Below, in pieces: positions 34,123-41,688 of a stretch of DNA of 64,000 bases. The stretch covers positions 1 through 64,000 of the forward strand of contig NZ_JAEUXJ010000012.1 of assembly GCF_016775475.1 (NCBI RefSeq), read 5' to 3'. The notes under the pieces were generated by a model, which did not search any database, had not been told where the DNA came from, and worked only from the letters and a program-made list of their open reading frames with translations. Within the stretch, counting starts at the first letter, position 1, and every line of letters starts with the position of its first letter. Made by a program: the position numbers and the translations under genes. Source of the DNA: Belnapia mucosa. GTDB taxonomy: Bacteria > Pseudomonadota > Alphaproteobacteria > Acetobacterales > Acetobacteraceae.

Positions 34123-34517
34123 AAGGGCAACCGGACGCTGGCGCCGGGCGAGGGATACCAGGCACCGGGAGGCGAACGCCGGTCCGGCGCCGGATCCCGT
34201 CGCTCGAAGGTCTGGCCCTGATAGGGGTCGGGCCGCGACGGCACGCCGAGATCCCAATCCGCCCGCGGCAGCCGGTCGGCATAGGGGCGCTGCACATTGG
34301 TATTCGGCACCGGCGCCGGGTCCAGCCCCGTCTGGCGCGAGGGCGGCGGCGGGCCGTCGATCTGCGGTGCGGCCGGCTCGGGCGGCGGCGGGGCGGCGGC
34401 CTGCGGCTTGCCCGGTGCACGGGTCCGCCGGCGCCGGCGTCGCTCCTCCGCCTCGGCCGGGCCAGCGGCGAAGGCGGCCAGCCCCAGCAGCAGGGCCCGT
34501 TTCGTCATCCTCTCCAT
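34119..34517 (-). CDS. Exported proline-rich protein of unknown function
   Basis: 132 residues (129 if the ATG at 34506-34508 is used). A signal-peptide-like start (KRALLLGLAAFAAGPAEAEE) is followed by an Arg cluster and a Pro-rich stretch (PPPPEPAAPQIDGPPPP), then QRPYADRLPRADWDLGVPSR. Similar short Pro-rich secreted proteins are common in this group but no family is known to me. Confidence 0.55.
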   Translation of the reverse strand: MERMTKRALLLGLAAFAAGPAEAEERRRRRRTRAPGKPQAAAPPPPEPAAPQIDGPPPPSRQTGLDPAPVPNTNVQRPYADRLPRADWDLGVPSRPDPYQGQTFERRDPAPDRRSPPGAWYPSPGASVRLPF

Positions 34518-34547
34518 ATCGCAGAGACGCAGCAGAACGGTCCGGGT

Positions 34548-35522
34548 TCAGTCCAGGCCGAGCCGCTGCGCGAGCAGCCGGGTCAGCCCATGCACCCCCG
34601 CCAGGCTGGGCGCCGGCAGGCCGAGATGCGCGGCGAGTTCCACCAGCCCGCCCAGCACCGGGCCGAGTTCCAGCCGCCGCCCCGCTTCCAGGTCCTGCAG
34701 CATGGAGGTGCGGAAGGGGCCGAGGCGGCGGGTGACCACCATGCGCTCCTCGACCGTCTGCCCGGTGGGCAGGCCGATGCGGTCGCCGATCGCGGCCATC
34801 TCCACCATCATCGCCTCGACCAGGCCGCGCACCCCGTCATCCTGCAGCATGGCCTGCATATCGGCGCGGCAGAGCGCGCTCAGCGGGTTCATGTTGGAAT
34901 TGCCCCAGAGCTTCAGCCAGATCTCGCGGCGCAGATCCGCCGAGGCCTCGGCCGGGATGCCGCCGGCCCGCAGCGCCGCGACCAGCGCGGCGAGCGCCGC
35001 CGGATTGCGGCCCGAGGGATCGCCGAAGATCATCCGGTCCTGCTTCATGAGCCGGATGCTGCCCGGCGCCTCGACCATGGCACCGACATGGGCGACGCCG
35101 CCGAGCACGCGCCCGACCGGGATGGCGCGGGCCAGCGCGCCGCCGGGATCGACGGCGTTCAGGGTCAACCCCTCGGCCGGGCCGCCGAAGCCCTGAAGGA
35201 ACCACCAGGGCAGGCCGTTCTGCGCCGTCGCCACCAGCGTGTCCGGCCCCATCAGCCGCTGCACCAGGGGCAGGGCAGCGGGCAGGTCGTGGCTCTTCAG
35301 CCCGAGCAGCAGAATATCGGCACCCGCCAGCGCCTCCGGCTCCTCCGAGGCCTCGACCGGAAAGACCTCCTCCCGCTCGCCCTCGCGGAAGCGGAGGCCA
35401 TGGGCCCGGAGCGCGGCGAGGCTCGCGCCGCGGGCGAGGATGGCGGGCCGCAGCCCGCCCCGCGCCAGCCCCGCCGCCAGCCACCCACCGACCGCCCCTG
35501 CCCCCAGCACCGTCACCCGCAT
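34548..35522 (-). CDS. panE: 2-dehydropantoate 2-reductase
   Basis: 324 residues. The NADPH site MRVTVLGAGAVGGWLAAGLA opens the protein. LLGLKSHDLPAALPLVQRLM, LVATAQNGLPWWFL and KLWGNSNMNPLSALCRADMQ carry the catalytic-region Lys, Asn and Ser of the ApbA/PanE family. It reduces ketopantoate to pantoate for coenzyme A. It lies 45 bp after the small biotin carrier gene; some PanE-like proteins act on other 2-oxo acids. Confidence 0.88.
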   Translation of the reverse strand: MRVTVLGAGAVGGWLAAGLARGGLRPAILARGASLAALRAHGLRFREGEREEVFPVEASEEPEALAGADILLLGLKSHDLPAALPLVQRLMGPDTLVATAQNGLPWWFLQGFGGPAEGLTLNAVDPGGALARAIPVGRVLGGVAHVGAMVEAPGSIRLMKQDRMIFGDPSGRNPAALAALVAALRAGGIPAEASADLRREIWLKLWGNSNMNPLSALCRADMQAMLQDDGVRGLVEAMMVEMAAIGDRIGLPTGQTVEERMVVTRRLGPFRTSMLQDLEAGRRLELGPVLGGLVELAAHLGLPAPSLAGVHGLTRLLAQRLGLD

Positions 35523-35567
35523 CGCTTCGTCTCCTGCCGGACGGTCATCCCACGCGGATCACCGGCC

Positions 35568-35792
35568 TTAAGCCGCGCGGATCACCGCGACCACATCGCC
35601 CTCGGCGACCGCCTCACCCTCCACCACCAGCAGCTCCAGCACCGTGCCGGCGCGGGGGGCGGGGACCGGAATTTCCATCTTCATCGATTCCAGCAGCAGT
35701 ACGTCCTCCTCGGCCGCCACCGCCTCCCCCGGCTGCTTCAGCACCTTCCAGACGGAGCCGGCGATCTCGGACTTCACGCGGATATCGGGCAT
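35568..35792 (-). CDS. Stand-alone biotinyl/lipoyl carrier protein
   Basis: 74 residues, a single biotinyl domain. The modified lysine is in LLLESMKMEIPVPAPRAGTV (ESMKME), and VLELLVVEGEAVAEGDVVAV closes the domain. Stand-alone BCCP-like proteins serve acyl-CoA or urea/pyruvate-type carboxylases. No carboxylase gene is nearby, so its partner is unknown. Confidence 0.88.
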   Translation of the reverse strand: MPDIRVKSEIAGSVWKVLKQPGEAVAAEEDVLLLESMKMEIPVPAPRAGTVLELLVVEGEAVAEGDVVAVIRAA

Positions 35793-35891
35793 GCGGATGG
35801 CCTCTCCCCTCAGGTCGTTGCCGGCATTGCAGGCCCGGCCGGACGGTCGGTCAAGCCAGCGTCTTCGGCGGCGCCGGCGCGTTGTCCCTAG

Positions 35892-37136
35892 ATGGACCCA
35901 TATATCGTTTTGCTCATTGGCGCCGGGGCGCTGATCCTGCTCGTCGCCTGGCTGCCGATGGCACTGCGGGAGCTGCCGCTCTCGCTGCCGATGTTCTGCA
36001 TCGCCTTCGGCGCCGCCACCTTCGCCCTCTCGAATGGCGACACGCCGAATCCGGTCACCTATCCGCATGCGACGGAGCGGCTGACCGAACTCGTCGTCAT
36101 CGTCGCGCTGACCGGCGCCGGGCTGAAGCTCGACCGGCCGCTATGCTGGCAGAACTGGCGGCTGACCTGGCGGCTGCTCGGCATCGCCATGCCGCTCTCG
36201 ATCGCCGGGATCGCGCTGATCGGCCATTGGTGGCTCGGCCTCGGCGCCGCCGCGGCGGTGCTGCTGGGCGGGGCGCTGGCGCCGACCGATCCGGTGCTCG
36301 CCTCCGATGTGCAGGTCGGCCCGCCCCGTTCGGGCGAGGAGGATGAGGTGCGCTTCACCCTGACCGCCGAGGCGGGGCTGAATGACGGCCTGGCCTTTCC
36401 CTTCGTCAACCTGGCGGTGGTGCTGGTGGCGGCGCCCAATGGCTGGGCCTGGGGCTGGATCGGCTTCGACGTGATCTGGAAGCTCGGCGCCGGCATCGCG
36501 GCGGGCTGGGGCATCGGGGCGGCACTCGGCTGGCTCACCTTCCATATGCCGAACCGGGCGCGGCTCTCCCGCACCGGGGACGGGTTCGTGGCGCTCGGCG
36601 CCACCTTCCTCTCCTATGGGCTGACCGAGTTGGTGCATGGATACGGCTTCCTCGCCGTCTTCGTCGCAGCGCTGGCGATGCGGGCGGCGGAACGGCAGCA
36701 CGACTACCACGACCGGCTGCACGACTTCGCCGAGCAGACGGAGCGGCTGCTGATGATGGTGCTGCTGGTGCTGTTCGGCGGCGCGCTGGCGGGCGGCGTG
36801 CTCGGGCCGCTCAGCTGGGCTGGGGTGGCGGCGGCGCTTGCCTTCATCTTCCTGGTGCGGCCGGCGGCGGGGATGCTCTCGATGATCGGCAGCGGGCGAC
36901 CGCTGGAGGAGCGGGCGGCGATCTCCTTCTTCGGCATCCGCGGCCTCGGCAGCGCCTATTACCTCAGCTACGCCGCCAATGCGGCGGCCTTCCCGGAGAT
37001 GCCGGAGCTCTGGGCGGTGGTGAGCCTGACCGTGCTCGTCTCGGTCGGGCTGCATGGCGTCACGGTGACGCCGGCGATGCGCTGGCTGGATGCGCGGCGC
37101 CGGCGGCAGGGGGTGCTGCCGCTGGAGATCGCCTGA
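35892..37136 (+). CDS. Cation:proton antiporter (CPA1/NhaP-type)
   Basis: 414 residues with about 12 membrane helices. LGGALAPTDPVLASDVQVG is the ion-binding TDPVLA segment and AEAGLNDGLAFPFVNLAVVL the ND motif of CPA1 exchangers; FFGIRGLGSAYYLSYAANAA is the conserved later helix. It swaps Na+ or K+ for H+ across the inner membrane. The stop abuts that of the convergent SH3 gene. RBS not strong. Confidence 0.9.
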   Translation: MDPYIVLLIGAGALILLVAWLPMALRELPLSLPMFCIAFGAATFALSNGDTPNPVTYPHATERLTELVVIVALTGAGLKLDRPLCWQNWRLTWRLLGIAMPLSIAGIALIGHWWLGLGAAAAVLLGGALAPTDPVLASDVQVGPPRSGEEDEVRFTLTAEAGLNDGLAFPFVNLAVVLVAAPNGWAWGWIGFDVIWKLGAGIAAGWGIGAALGWLTFHMPNRARLSRTGDGFVALGATFLSYGLTELVHGYGFLAVFVAALAMRAAERQHDYHDRLHDFAEQTERLLMMVLLVLFGGALAGGVLGPLSWAGVAAALAFIFLVRPAAGMLSMIGSGRPLEERAAISFFGIRGLGSAYYLSYAANAAAFPEMPELWAVVSLTVLVSVGLHGVTVTPAMRWLDARRRRQGVLPLEIA

Positions 37137-38168
37137 TCAGGGCTCCGTCAGCAGGCTGGAATGGATCCAGCCCTCGGGCGCCGCATCGCCCACCTGGACC
37201 CAGCCGCCCCGCGCCTCGCCATGCACCCGGAAGGACTCGCCGCGCGGGGCGGTGCGGAGGACCCGGGCCCCGGTATCGGGGCCATTGCGGATATTGGCCG
37301 CGGTGCGGACCAGGACCCGCGGCAGGTTGGCGGCGGGTGCCGCGGCTGGCGTGACAGGTGCCGCTGGCGCTGGCATGGGGGCGGGCGAGGCCGCAGGCGC
37401 GGCCGGGGCTGCGGCCCGCTGCTCCGCGACGCGGGCCGGCGCGGCCGGGGCTGTAGCCCGTTGCTCCGCAACGCGGGCCGGCGCGGCCGCCACGACCGGC
37501 GGGGGCGCGCTCGTGGCCGGCTGCGGTGGCGCCTCGGCCCCGGTATTCGTCTCCTGCGGCCGGTGGCTGAGGCCGAGCGCCAGCCCGACCACCAGCCCCG
37601 CCGCAGTGAGGCCGAGCAGCGGCCAGGGCAGCGTGCCGAGGGCAAAGCGCGGGGCGCGAACCGGCTCCTCCGGCTCTGGCAGCATCGGGGCGCGGACCAT
37701 GGGCCGCAGCATGGCGCTGGACCGCACCGGCGGATGGGTCAGCAGCAGGCGCCGCACCACCGTCACCCAGCCGTCGCCGCCGGCGAGTTCCAGCGGCGGC
37801 TGGGCGGCGAAGGCGGTCGCCAGGCGCCGCTGAAGGTTGAAGGGATCGCCCGGCATCAGGTTGAGCGAGACCACCGGCAGATGGCCCGGGAAGATCGCGC
37901 CGAAGCGCGCCGCTTCCAGCCGCTCGCGCAGCGCCGCCTCCGCGGCTTCCGCCTGCACCGGCTCGAGCCCGAGTATGGCCAGGCCGAATTCCGGATGCAT
38001 CAGCACCAGCGGGACCGCGATCGCCGGGCCGGGCGCGGCATCGATCGGGCGGCTCTGCAGGCTGCAGCCCTCCAGGCTGAGCCAGCCCTCCGGCACTTCG
38101 GCCACCATGCCGCCAGGCAATTCGGGTGCGGTGTCGAGGCGGTATTGTGCCTCTGAATGATCAGACAT
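37137..38168 (-). CDS. Membrane-anchored protein with C-terminal SH3 domain
   Basis: 343 residues from the ATG at 38166-38168. About 180 N-terminal cytoplasmic residues (AEVPEGWLSLEGCSLQSRPI, AVPLVLMHPEFGLAILGLEP), one membrane helix (LPWPLLGLTAAGLVVGLALG), an Ala/Pro-rich linker with a repeated RVAEQRA unit, and a bacterial SH3 domain (ANIRNGPDTGARVLRTAPRG, WIHSSLL). The SH3 end would be in the periplasm, touching peptidoglycan. A GntR-type palindrome lies 56 bp upstream of the start. Confidence 0.7.
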   Translation of the reverse strand: MSDHSEAQYRLDTAPELPGGMVAEVPEGWLSLEGCSLQSRPIDAAPGPAIAVPLVLMHPEFGLAILGLEPVQAEAAEAALRERLEAARFGAIFPGHLPVVSLNLMPGDPFNLQRRLATAFAAQPPLELAGGDGWVTVVRRLLLTHPPVRSSAMLRPMVRAPMLPEPEEPVRAPRFALGTLPWPLLGLTAAGLVVGLALGLSHRPQETNTGAEAPPQPATSAPPPVVAAAPARVAEQRATAPAAPARVAEQRAAAPAAPAASPAPMPAPAAPVTPAAAPAANLPRVLVRTAANIRNGPDTGARVLRTAPRGESFRVHGEARGGWVQVGDAAPEGWIHSSLLTEP

Positions 38169-38224
38169 GGATCCGGTCGGCCCCCTCGCTCCGCCCTGCG
38201 GCGCAGGACGGTCCCCCAAGGAGA

Positions 38225-38238
38225 TATCGTATACGATA
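38225..38238. promoter_or_regulatory. 14-bp perfect palindrome, GntR-like operator
   Basis: TATCGTATACGATA is its own reverse complement. It resembles the N-T-G-T-A-T-A-C-N operator core of FadR-type GntR regulators. It lies in the gap upstream of the SH3 gene and no GntR gene is in the window. Confidence 0.5.
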
Positions 38239-38291
38239 CTCCCACGGGGCATGCAGCCATGGCTAGGCCGGCCGAAGGATTCTCAGGCCAA

Positions 38292-38450
38292 GGGCCTGCC
38301 AGGCAGGGCCGATCGGGTCGGTCCAGCGGGTCTTTTTCGCCCTGGGCGCGTCGGTCGGCTTGCCGATGCAACCAGCATCGGCGCTGCCCTCCTCCCCAGG
38401 CCAAAAAATCCCTCGCCGGCCCTCAGCCGCCGGCCCTGCCTGGCAGGCCT
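38292..38450. repeat. Inverted repeat pair with an internal hairpin, downstream of ubiE
   Basis: An 18-bp inverted repeat (38293-38310 and 38432-38449, GGCCTGCCAGGCAGGGCC) is perfect; each arm also folds on itself as a 13-bp palindrome. Between them, GCCGATGC (38362-38369) pairs with GCATCGGC (38375-38382). The arm near 38449 abuts the ubiE stop and may be its terminator. Confidence 0.6.
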
Positions 38451-39280
38451 TACAGGCGCCAGCCGGTATGGATAGCGACGATACCGCCCGAAAGGTTGCG
38501 ATGCGCGACGCGTTCCAGCCCCGCCTCGCGCATCATCGCCGCCAGGCTCTCCTGGTCGGGGAACATGCGGATGCTCTCCGCGAGGTATTGGTAGCTCTCG
38601 GCATCGCGCGCGATGCGGGCGCCGAGGCGGGGGAGGACCTGGAAGGACCAGGCATCATAGAGCGGGGCGAGGGCCGCCACCTCCACCCGGCTGAATTCCA
38701 GGCAGTGGAAGCGCCCGCCGGGGCGGAGCACGCGCCGCGCCTCGCGCAGCACCGCGGGCTTGTCGGTGCAATTGCGCAGGCCGAAGGCGATCGAGGCCTT
38801 CTCGACGCTGCGGTCGGGCAGCGGGATGTGCTCGGCATCGGTGCAGAGGAAGGTCAGGCCGGCGGCGAGGCCCCGTTCCAGCGCCCGCCCCTGCGCCACC
38901 TGCAGCATCGAGGGGTTGATGTCGGACAGGATGACGCGACCGGCGCCGCCCTCCAGCGCGCGGAAGGCGATGTCGCCGGTGCCCCCCGCGAGGTCCAGCA
39001 GCGTCTCCCGGCGGGAGGCGCCGATGGCGGCAACGAAGGCCGATTTCCAGGCCCGGTGCAGGCCGAGCGACATCAGGTCGTTCATCAGGTCGTAGCGCGG
39101 GGCCACGCTGTCGAAGACCTGGCGGACGAGGCCGGCCTTCTCCTCGCGCGGCACGGCGCGGAAGCCGAAGTCGATCGTCGAGTCGTTCCCGATCGAGGCT
39201 GCGCCTTCAGGCGCAGCCTCGATGGCGGCACCAGCCGGGCGTGGCGCATTGCGCTCAGGGGGGGTGTTGCGTTCGGTCAT
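38450..39280 (-). CDS. ubiE: Demethylmenaquinone/2-polyprenyl-benzoquinol methyltransferase
   Basis: 276 residues. After a variable lead, VFDSVAPRYDLMNDLMSLGL, TLLDLAGGTGDIAFRALEGG (the SAM motif) and KASIAFGLRNCTDKPAVLRE are UbiE signatures. The enzyme does the C-methylation in ubiquinone (and menaquinone) synthesis. It is divergent from mutM with a 41-bp gap that holds both start regions. Confidence 0.96.
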   Translation of the reverse strand: MTERNTPPERNAPRPAGAAIEAAPEGAASIGNDSTIDFGFRAVPREEKAGLVRQVFDSVAPRYDLMNDLMSLGLHRAWKSAFVAAIGASRRETLLDLAGGTGDIAFRALEGGAGRVILSDINPSMLQVAQGRALERGLAAGLTFLCTDAEHIPLPDRSVEKASIAFGLRNCTDKPAVLREARRVLRPGGRFHCLEFSRVEVAALAPLYDAWSFQVLPRLGARIARDAESYQYLAESIRMFPDQESLAAMMREAGLERVAHRNLSGGIVAIHTGWRL

Positions 39281-39321
39281 GCGGGGCGCACCATAGGGGC
39301 AGCGGAGTTGATGCGGAACCT

Positions 39322-40191
39322 ATGCCCGAACTGCCGGAAGTCGAGACGGTGATGCGCGGCCTGGCCGCGGTGTTGGAAGGCCGGGTGATCCGGGCCGCCG
39401 CCATCACCCGGCCGGATATGCGCTGGCCCTTCCCGGAGGGGCTGGCGGCAAGGCTGGCCGGCCGCCGGGTGGAAGCCTTCCGGCGCCGCGCGAAATACAT
39501 GCTGATGCGCCTCTCGGGCGGGGAGTCCCTGCTGATCCATCTCGGCATGTCGGGGCGGATGGTGGCGCGGCGGGCCGAGGACCTGCCCAATGCGCCCGTC
39601 GCGCATGAGCATTTCGCGCTGGAGACCGAGGAAGGCATCCGGGTCGGCTTCGTCGACCCACGCCGCTTCGGCAGCGTCGACCTGGTGCCGACCGAGGCGG
39701 AGGAGCGGCACCGGCTGCTGGCCGGCCTGGGGCCGGAGCCGCTGGAGGAGGCCTTCACCCCGGCGGTGCTGAGCGTGGCGCTGGCTGGCAAGCGGACGCC
39801 GATCAAGGTGGCGCTGCTCGACCAGAAGGTGGTGGCCGGGCTCGGCAATATCTATGCGTCGGAAGCGCTGTTCCGCGCCCGCATCTCGCCGCGGCGGCAG
39901 GCGGCGAGCGTCGCCGGCGCCCGCACCGTCCGGCTGGTGCCGGCGATCAAGGCGGTGCTGGAGGAGAGCATCGCCGCCGGCGGCTCCTCGCTGCGCGACT
40001 ATGTCCAGGCGGATGGCGGGATCGGCTTCTTCCAGGAGCGATTCAAGGTCTATGACCGGGAGGGGCTGCCCTGCGAGGCCTGCCCAGGTATTGGGAAGGA
40101 AACCGGCTCCGCCGGGGGCACCTGCCCCGGCATCCAGCGTTTCGTCCAGGCCGGCCGCGCCACCTTCCATTGCCCGCGGCTGCAACGCTGA
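39322..40191 (+). CDS. mutM: Formamidopyrimidine-DNA glycosylase, atypical zinc finger
   Basis: 289 residues, a little longer than the usual 270-275. MPELPEVETVMRGL gives the catalytic Pro1 and Glu2; HLGMSGRMV and FVDPRRFGSVDLVP, and LLDQKVVAGLGNIYASEALF, are core motifs with the helix-two-turn-helix. It removes 8-oxoguanine from DNA. The C-terminal finger is odd: CEAC is followed by about 14 inserted residues with an extra Cys (GGTC), and the last pair reads HCPRLQ instead of CPRCQ. Start ATG at 39322, divergent from ubiE. Confidence 0.95.
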   Translation: MPELPEVETVMRGLAAVLEGRVIRAAAITRPDMRWPFPEGLAARLAGRRVEAFRRRAKYMLMRLSGGESLLIHLGMSGRMVARRAEDLPNAPVAHEHFALETEEGIRVGFVDPRRFGSVDLVPTEAEERHRLLAGLGPEPLEEAFTPAVLSVALAGKRTPIKVALLDQKVVAGLGNIYASEALFRARISPRRQAASVAGARTVRLVPAIKAVLEESIAAGGSSLRDYVQADGGIGFFQERFKVYDREGLPCEACPGIGKETGSAGGTCPGIQRFVQAGRATFHCPRLQR

Positions 40192-40222
40192 TATCTTCCC
40201 TCCAAACCGGAGGACGGGCGGC

Positions 40223-41002
40223 ATGGCCGAATACACGATGATCCTGACCGAGATGCAGGGAAGGGTGGCCGTGATCCGGCTGAACCGGCCGAAGGCGCTG
40301 AACGCCCTCTGCGACCAGCTGATGGAGGAGCTCGGCCAGGCGCTGCGCGGCTATGACGCGGACCCGGGCGTGGCGGCCATCGTCATCACCGGCAGCGAGA
40401 AGGCCTTCGCCGCCGGGGCCGACATCAAGGAGATGCAGTCCCGCACCTATCCGGCGGTCTATCTGGACGACTTCATCGGCAAGCGCTGGGAAGCGGTGAC
40501 CTATGTGCAGAAGCCGGTGATCGCGGCGGTCGCCGGCTATGCGCTGGGCGGCGGCTGTGAGCTGGCCATGATGTGCGACATGATCATCGCCGCCGAGACG
40601 GCGAAATTCGGCCAGCCGGAGATCAATCTGGGCGTCATCCCGGGCGCCGGCGGCACCCAGCGCCTGACGCGGGCCATCGGCAAGGCTAAGGCGATGGACC
40701 TGGTGCTGACCGCGCGGATGATGGACGCGAATGAGGCCGAGCGTTCCGGCCTCGTCGCCCGGATCGTCCCGGCGGCGGATGTGGTGGCCGAGGCGGTGAA
40801 GATCGGCGAGAAGATCGCCAGCCTCTCGGCCCCCGCCGTCGCCATGGCGAAGGAGGCGGTGAACCGCGCCTTCGAGACCACCCTGGCCGAGGGCGTGAAA
40901 TTCGAACGCCGGGCCTTCCAGGCGCTGTTCTCCACCGAGGACCAAAAGGAAGGCATGGCCGCCTTCGCCGAGAAGCGTCCGCCAGCCTTCCGCAATCGCT
41001 GA
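40223..41002 (+). CDS. Enoyl-CoA hydratase
   Basis: 259 residues. RVAVIRLNRPKALNALCDQL, AFAAGADIKEMQSRTYP and GYALGGGCELAMMCDMIIAA, then KFGQPEINLGVIPGAGGTQR with both catalytic Glu, form a standard crotonase. It hydrates trans-2-enoyl-CoA in beta-oxidation. GGAGG is 7 nt before the ATG. It is 31 bp after mutM on the same strand. Confidence 0.95.
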   Translation: MAEYTMILTEMQGRVAVIRLNRPKALNALCDQLMEELGQALRGYDADPGVAAIVITGSEKAFAAGADIKEMQSRTYPAVYLDDFIGKRWEAVTYVQKPVIAAVAGYALGGGCELAMMCDMIIAAETAKFGQPEINLGVIPGAGGTQRLTRAIGKAKAMDLVLTARMMDANEAERSGLVARIVPAADVVAEAVKIGEKIASLSAPAVAMAKEAVNRAFETTLAEGVKFERRAFQALFSTEDQKEGMAAFAEKRPPAFRNR

Positions 41003-41155
41003 CCGTCGGGTAGCGTACGGGTTCCGGCATCGCTTGACGCCGCGCGGCGGCGGGGTCTAGAAGCCCGTTCCTCGCGCGGCCAGGGTTATCCCCAGACGGG
41101 ATGCTCCGGGATCCGTTCGGCTTTCCACCACCCTTGCTCGAGTTGAAACAACCCC

Positions 41156-41422
41156 ATGGCGAATACGGCGTCCGCCCGCAAGCGCATCCGTCAGACCGAG
41201 AAGCGCACGATCCGCAACCGCGCGCGGCGTTCCCGGGTGCGGACCTTCCTGCGCAAGGTCGAGGCGGCGATCGCCACCGGCGACAAGAACCAGGCCCAGG
41301 AAGCCTTCCGCTCGGCCCAGCCGGAGATGCAGCGGGCCGCGACCAAGGGCGTGCTGCACGCCAATACGGTGGCGCGGAAGCTCTCCCGCCTCTCCGCCCG
41401 GATCAAGTCGCTCAGCGCCTGA
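41156..41422 (+). CDS. rpsT: 30S ribosomal protein S20
   Basis: 88 residues, basic. MANTASARKRIRQTEKRTIR, RARRSRVRTFLRKVEAAIAT and KGVLHANTVARKLSRLSARI match S20, which helps assemble the 16S 5' domain. It is followed by a strong terminator and then dnaA, the order seen in alphaproteobacteria. Confidence 0.97.
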   Translation: MANTASARKRIRQTEKRTIRNRARRSRVRTFLRKVEAAIATGDKNQAQEAFRSAQPEMQRAATKGVLHANTVARKLSRLSARIKSLSA

Positions 41423-41480
41423 GTGACCGGGTGCGGGCCTGACGGCCTGCATCGCAACAGCACGCAGCGATGACGACGAA

Positions 41481-41511
41481 GCCTCGCGACGATTCGGCGC
41501 GAGGCTTTTTT
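41481..41511 (+). terminator. Rho-independent terminator after rpsT
   Basis: A perfect 8-bp stem (GCCTCGCG/CGCGAGGC, 9-nt loop) is followed by six T. Confidence 0.92.
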
Positions 41512-41688
41512 GTCTTTTGCGCGACTGTATTCAAACAATACTGAGTTCGCGCTTCGGTGCGGAAAGTAACTATTGTCCGCCGCTTTGGGGAAGTTGTATC
41601 CTCCGTCGGCGCCCCGCGGGCCATCCTGCGTGGCCTTTCGAGCTGGCACGCGCCGGCACGGGCAGGACAAGAACAGGAGGCCGGCCGC
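41512..41688 (+). promoter_or_regulatory. dnaA upstream region
   Basis: The 177 bp between the rpsT terminator and the dnaA TTG start. GTATTCAAACAATAC at 41527-41541 is an inverted repeat with 5-bp arms. No TTATCCACA-type DnaA box was found. The -35/-10 pair could not be fixed. Confidence 0.45.

Noticed and set aside
41512..41688. Possible oriC next to dnaA
   Set aside because: No DnaA boxes or AT-rich unwinding region were found; in alphaproteobacteria the origin is often elsewhere.
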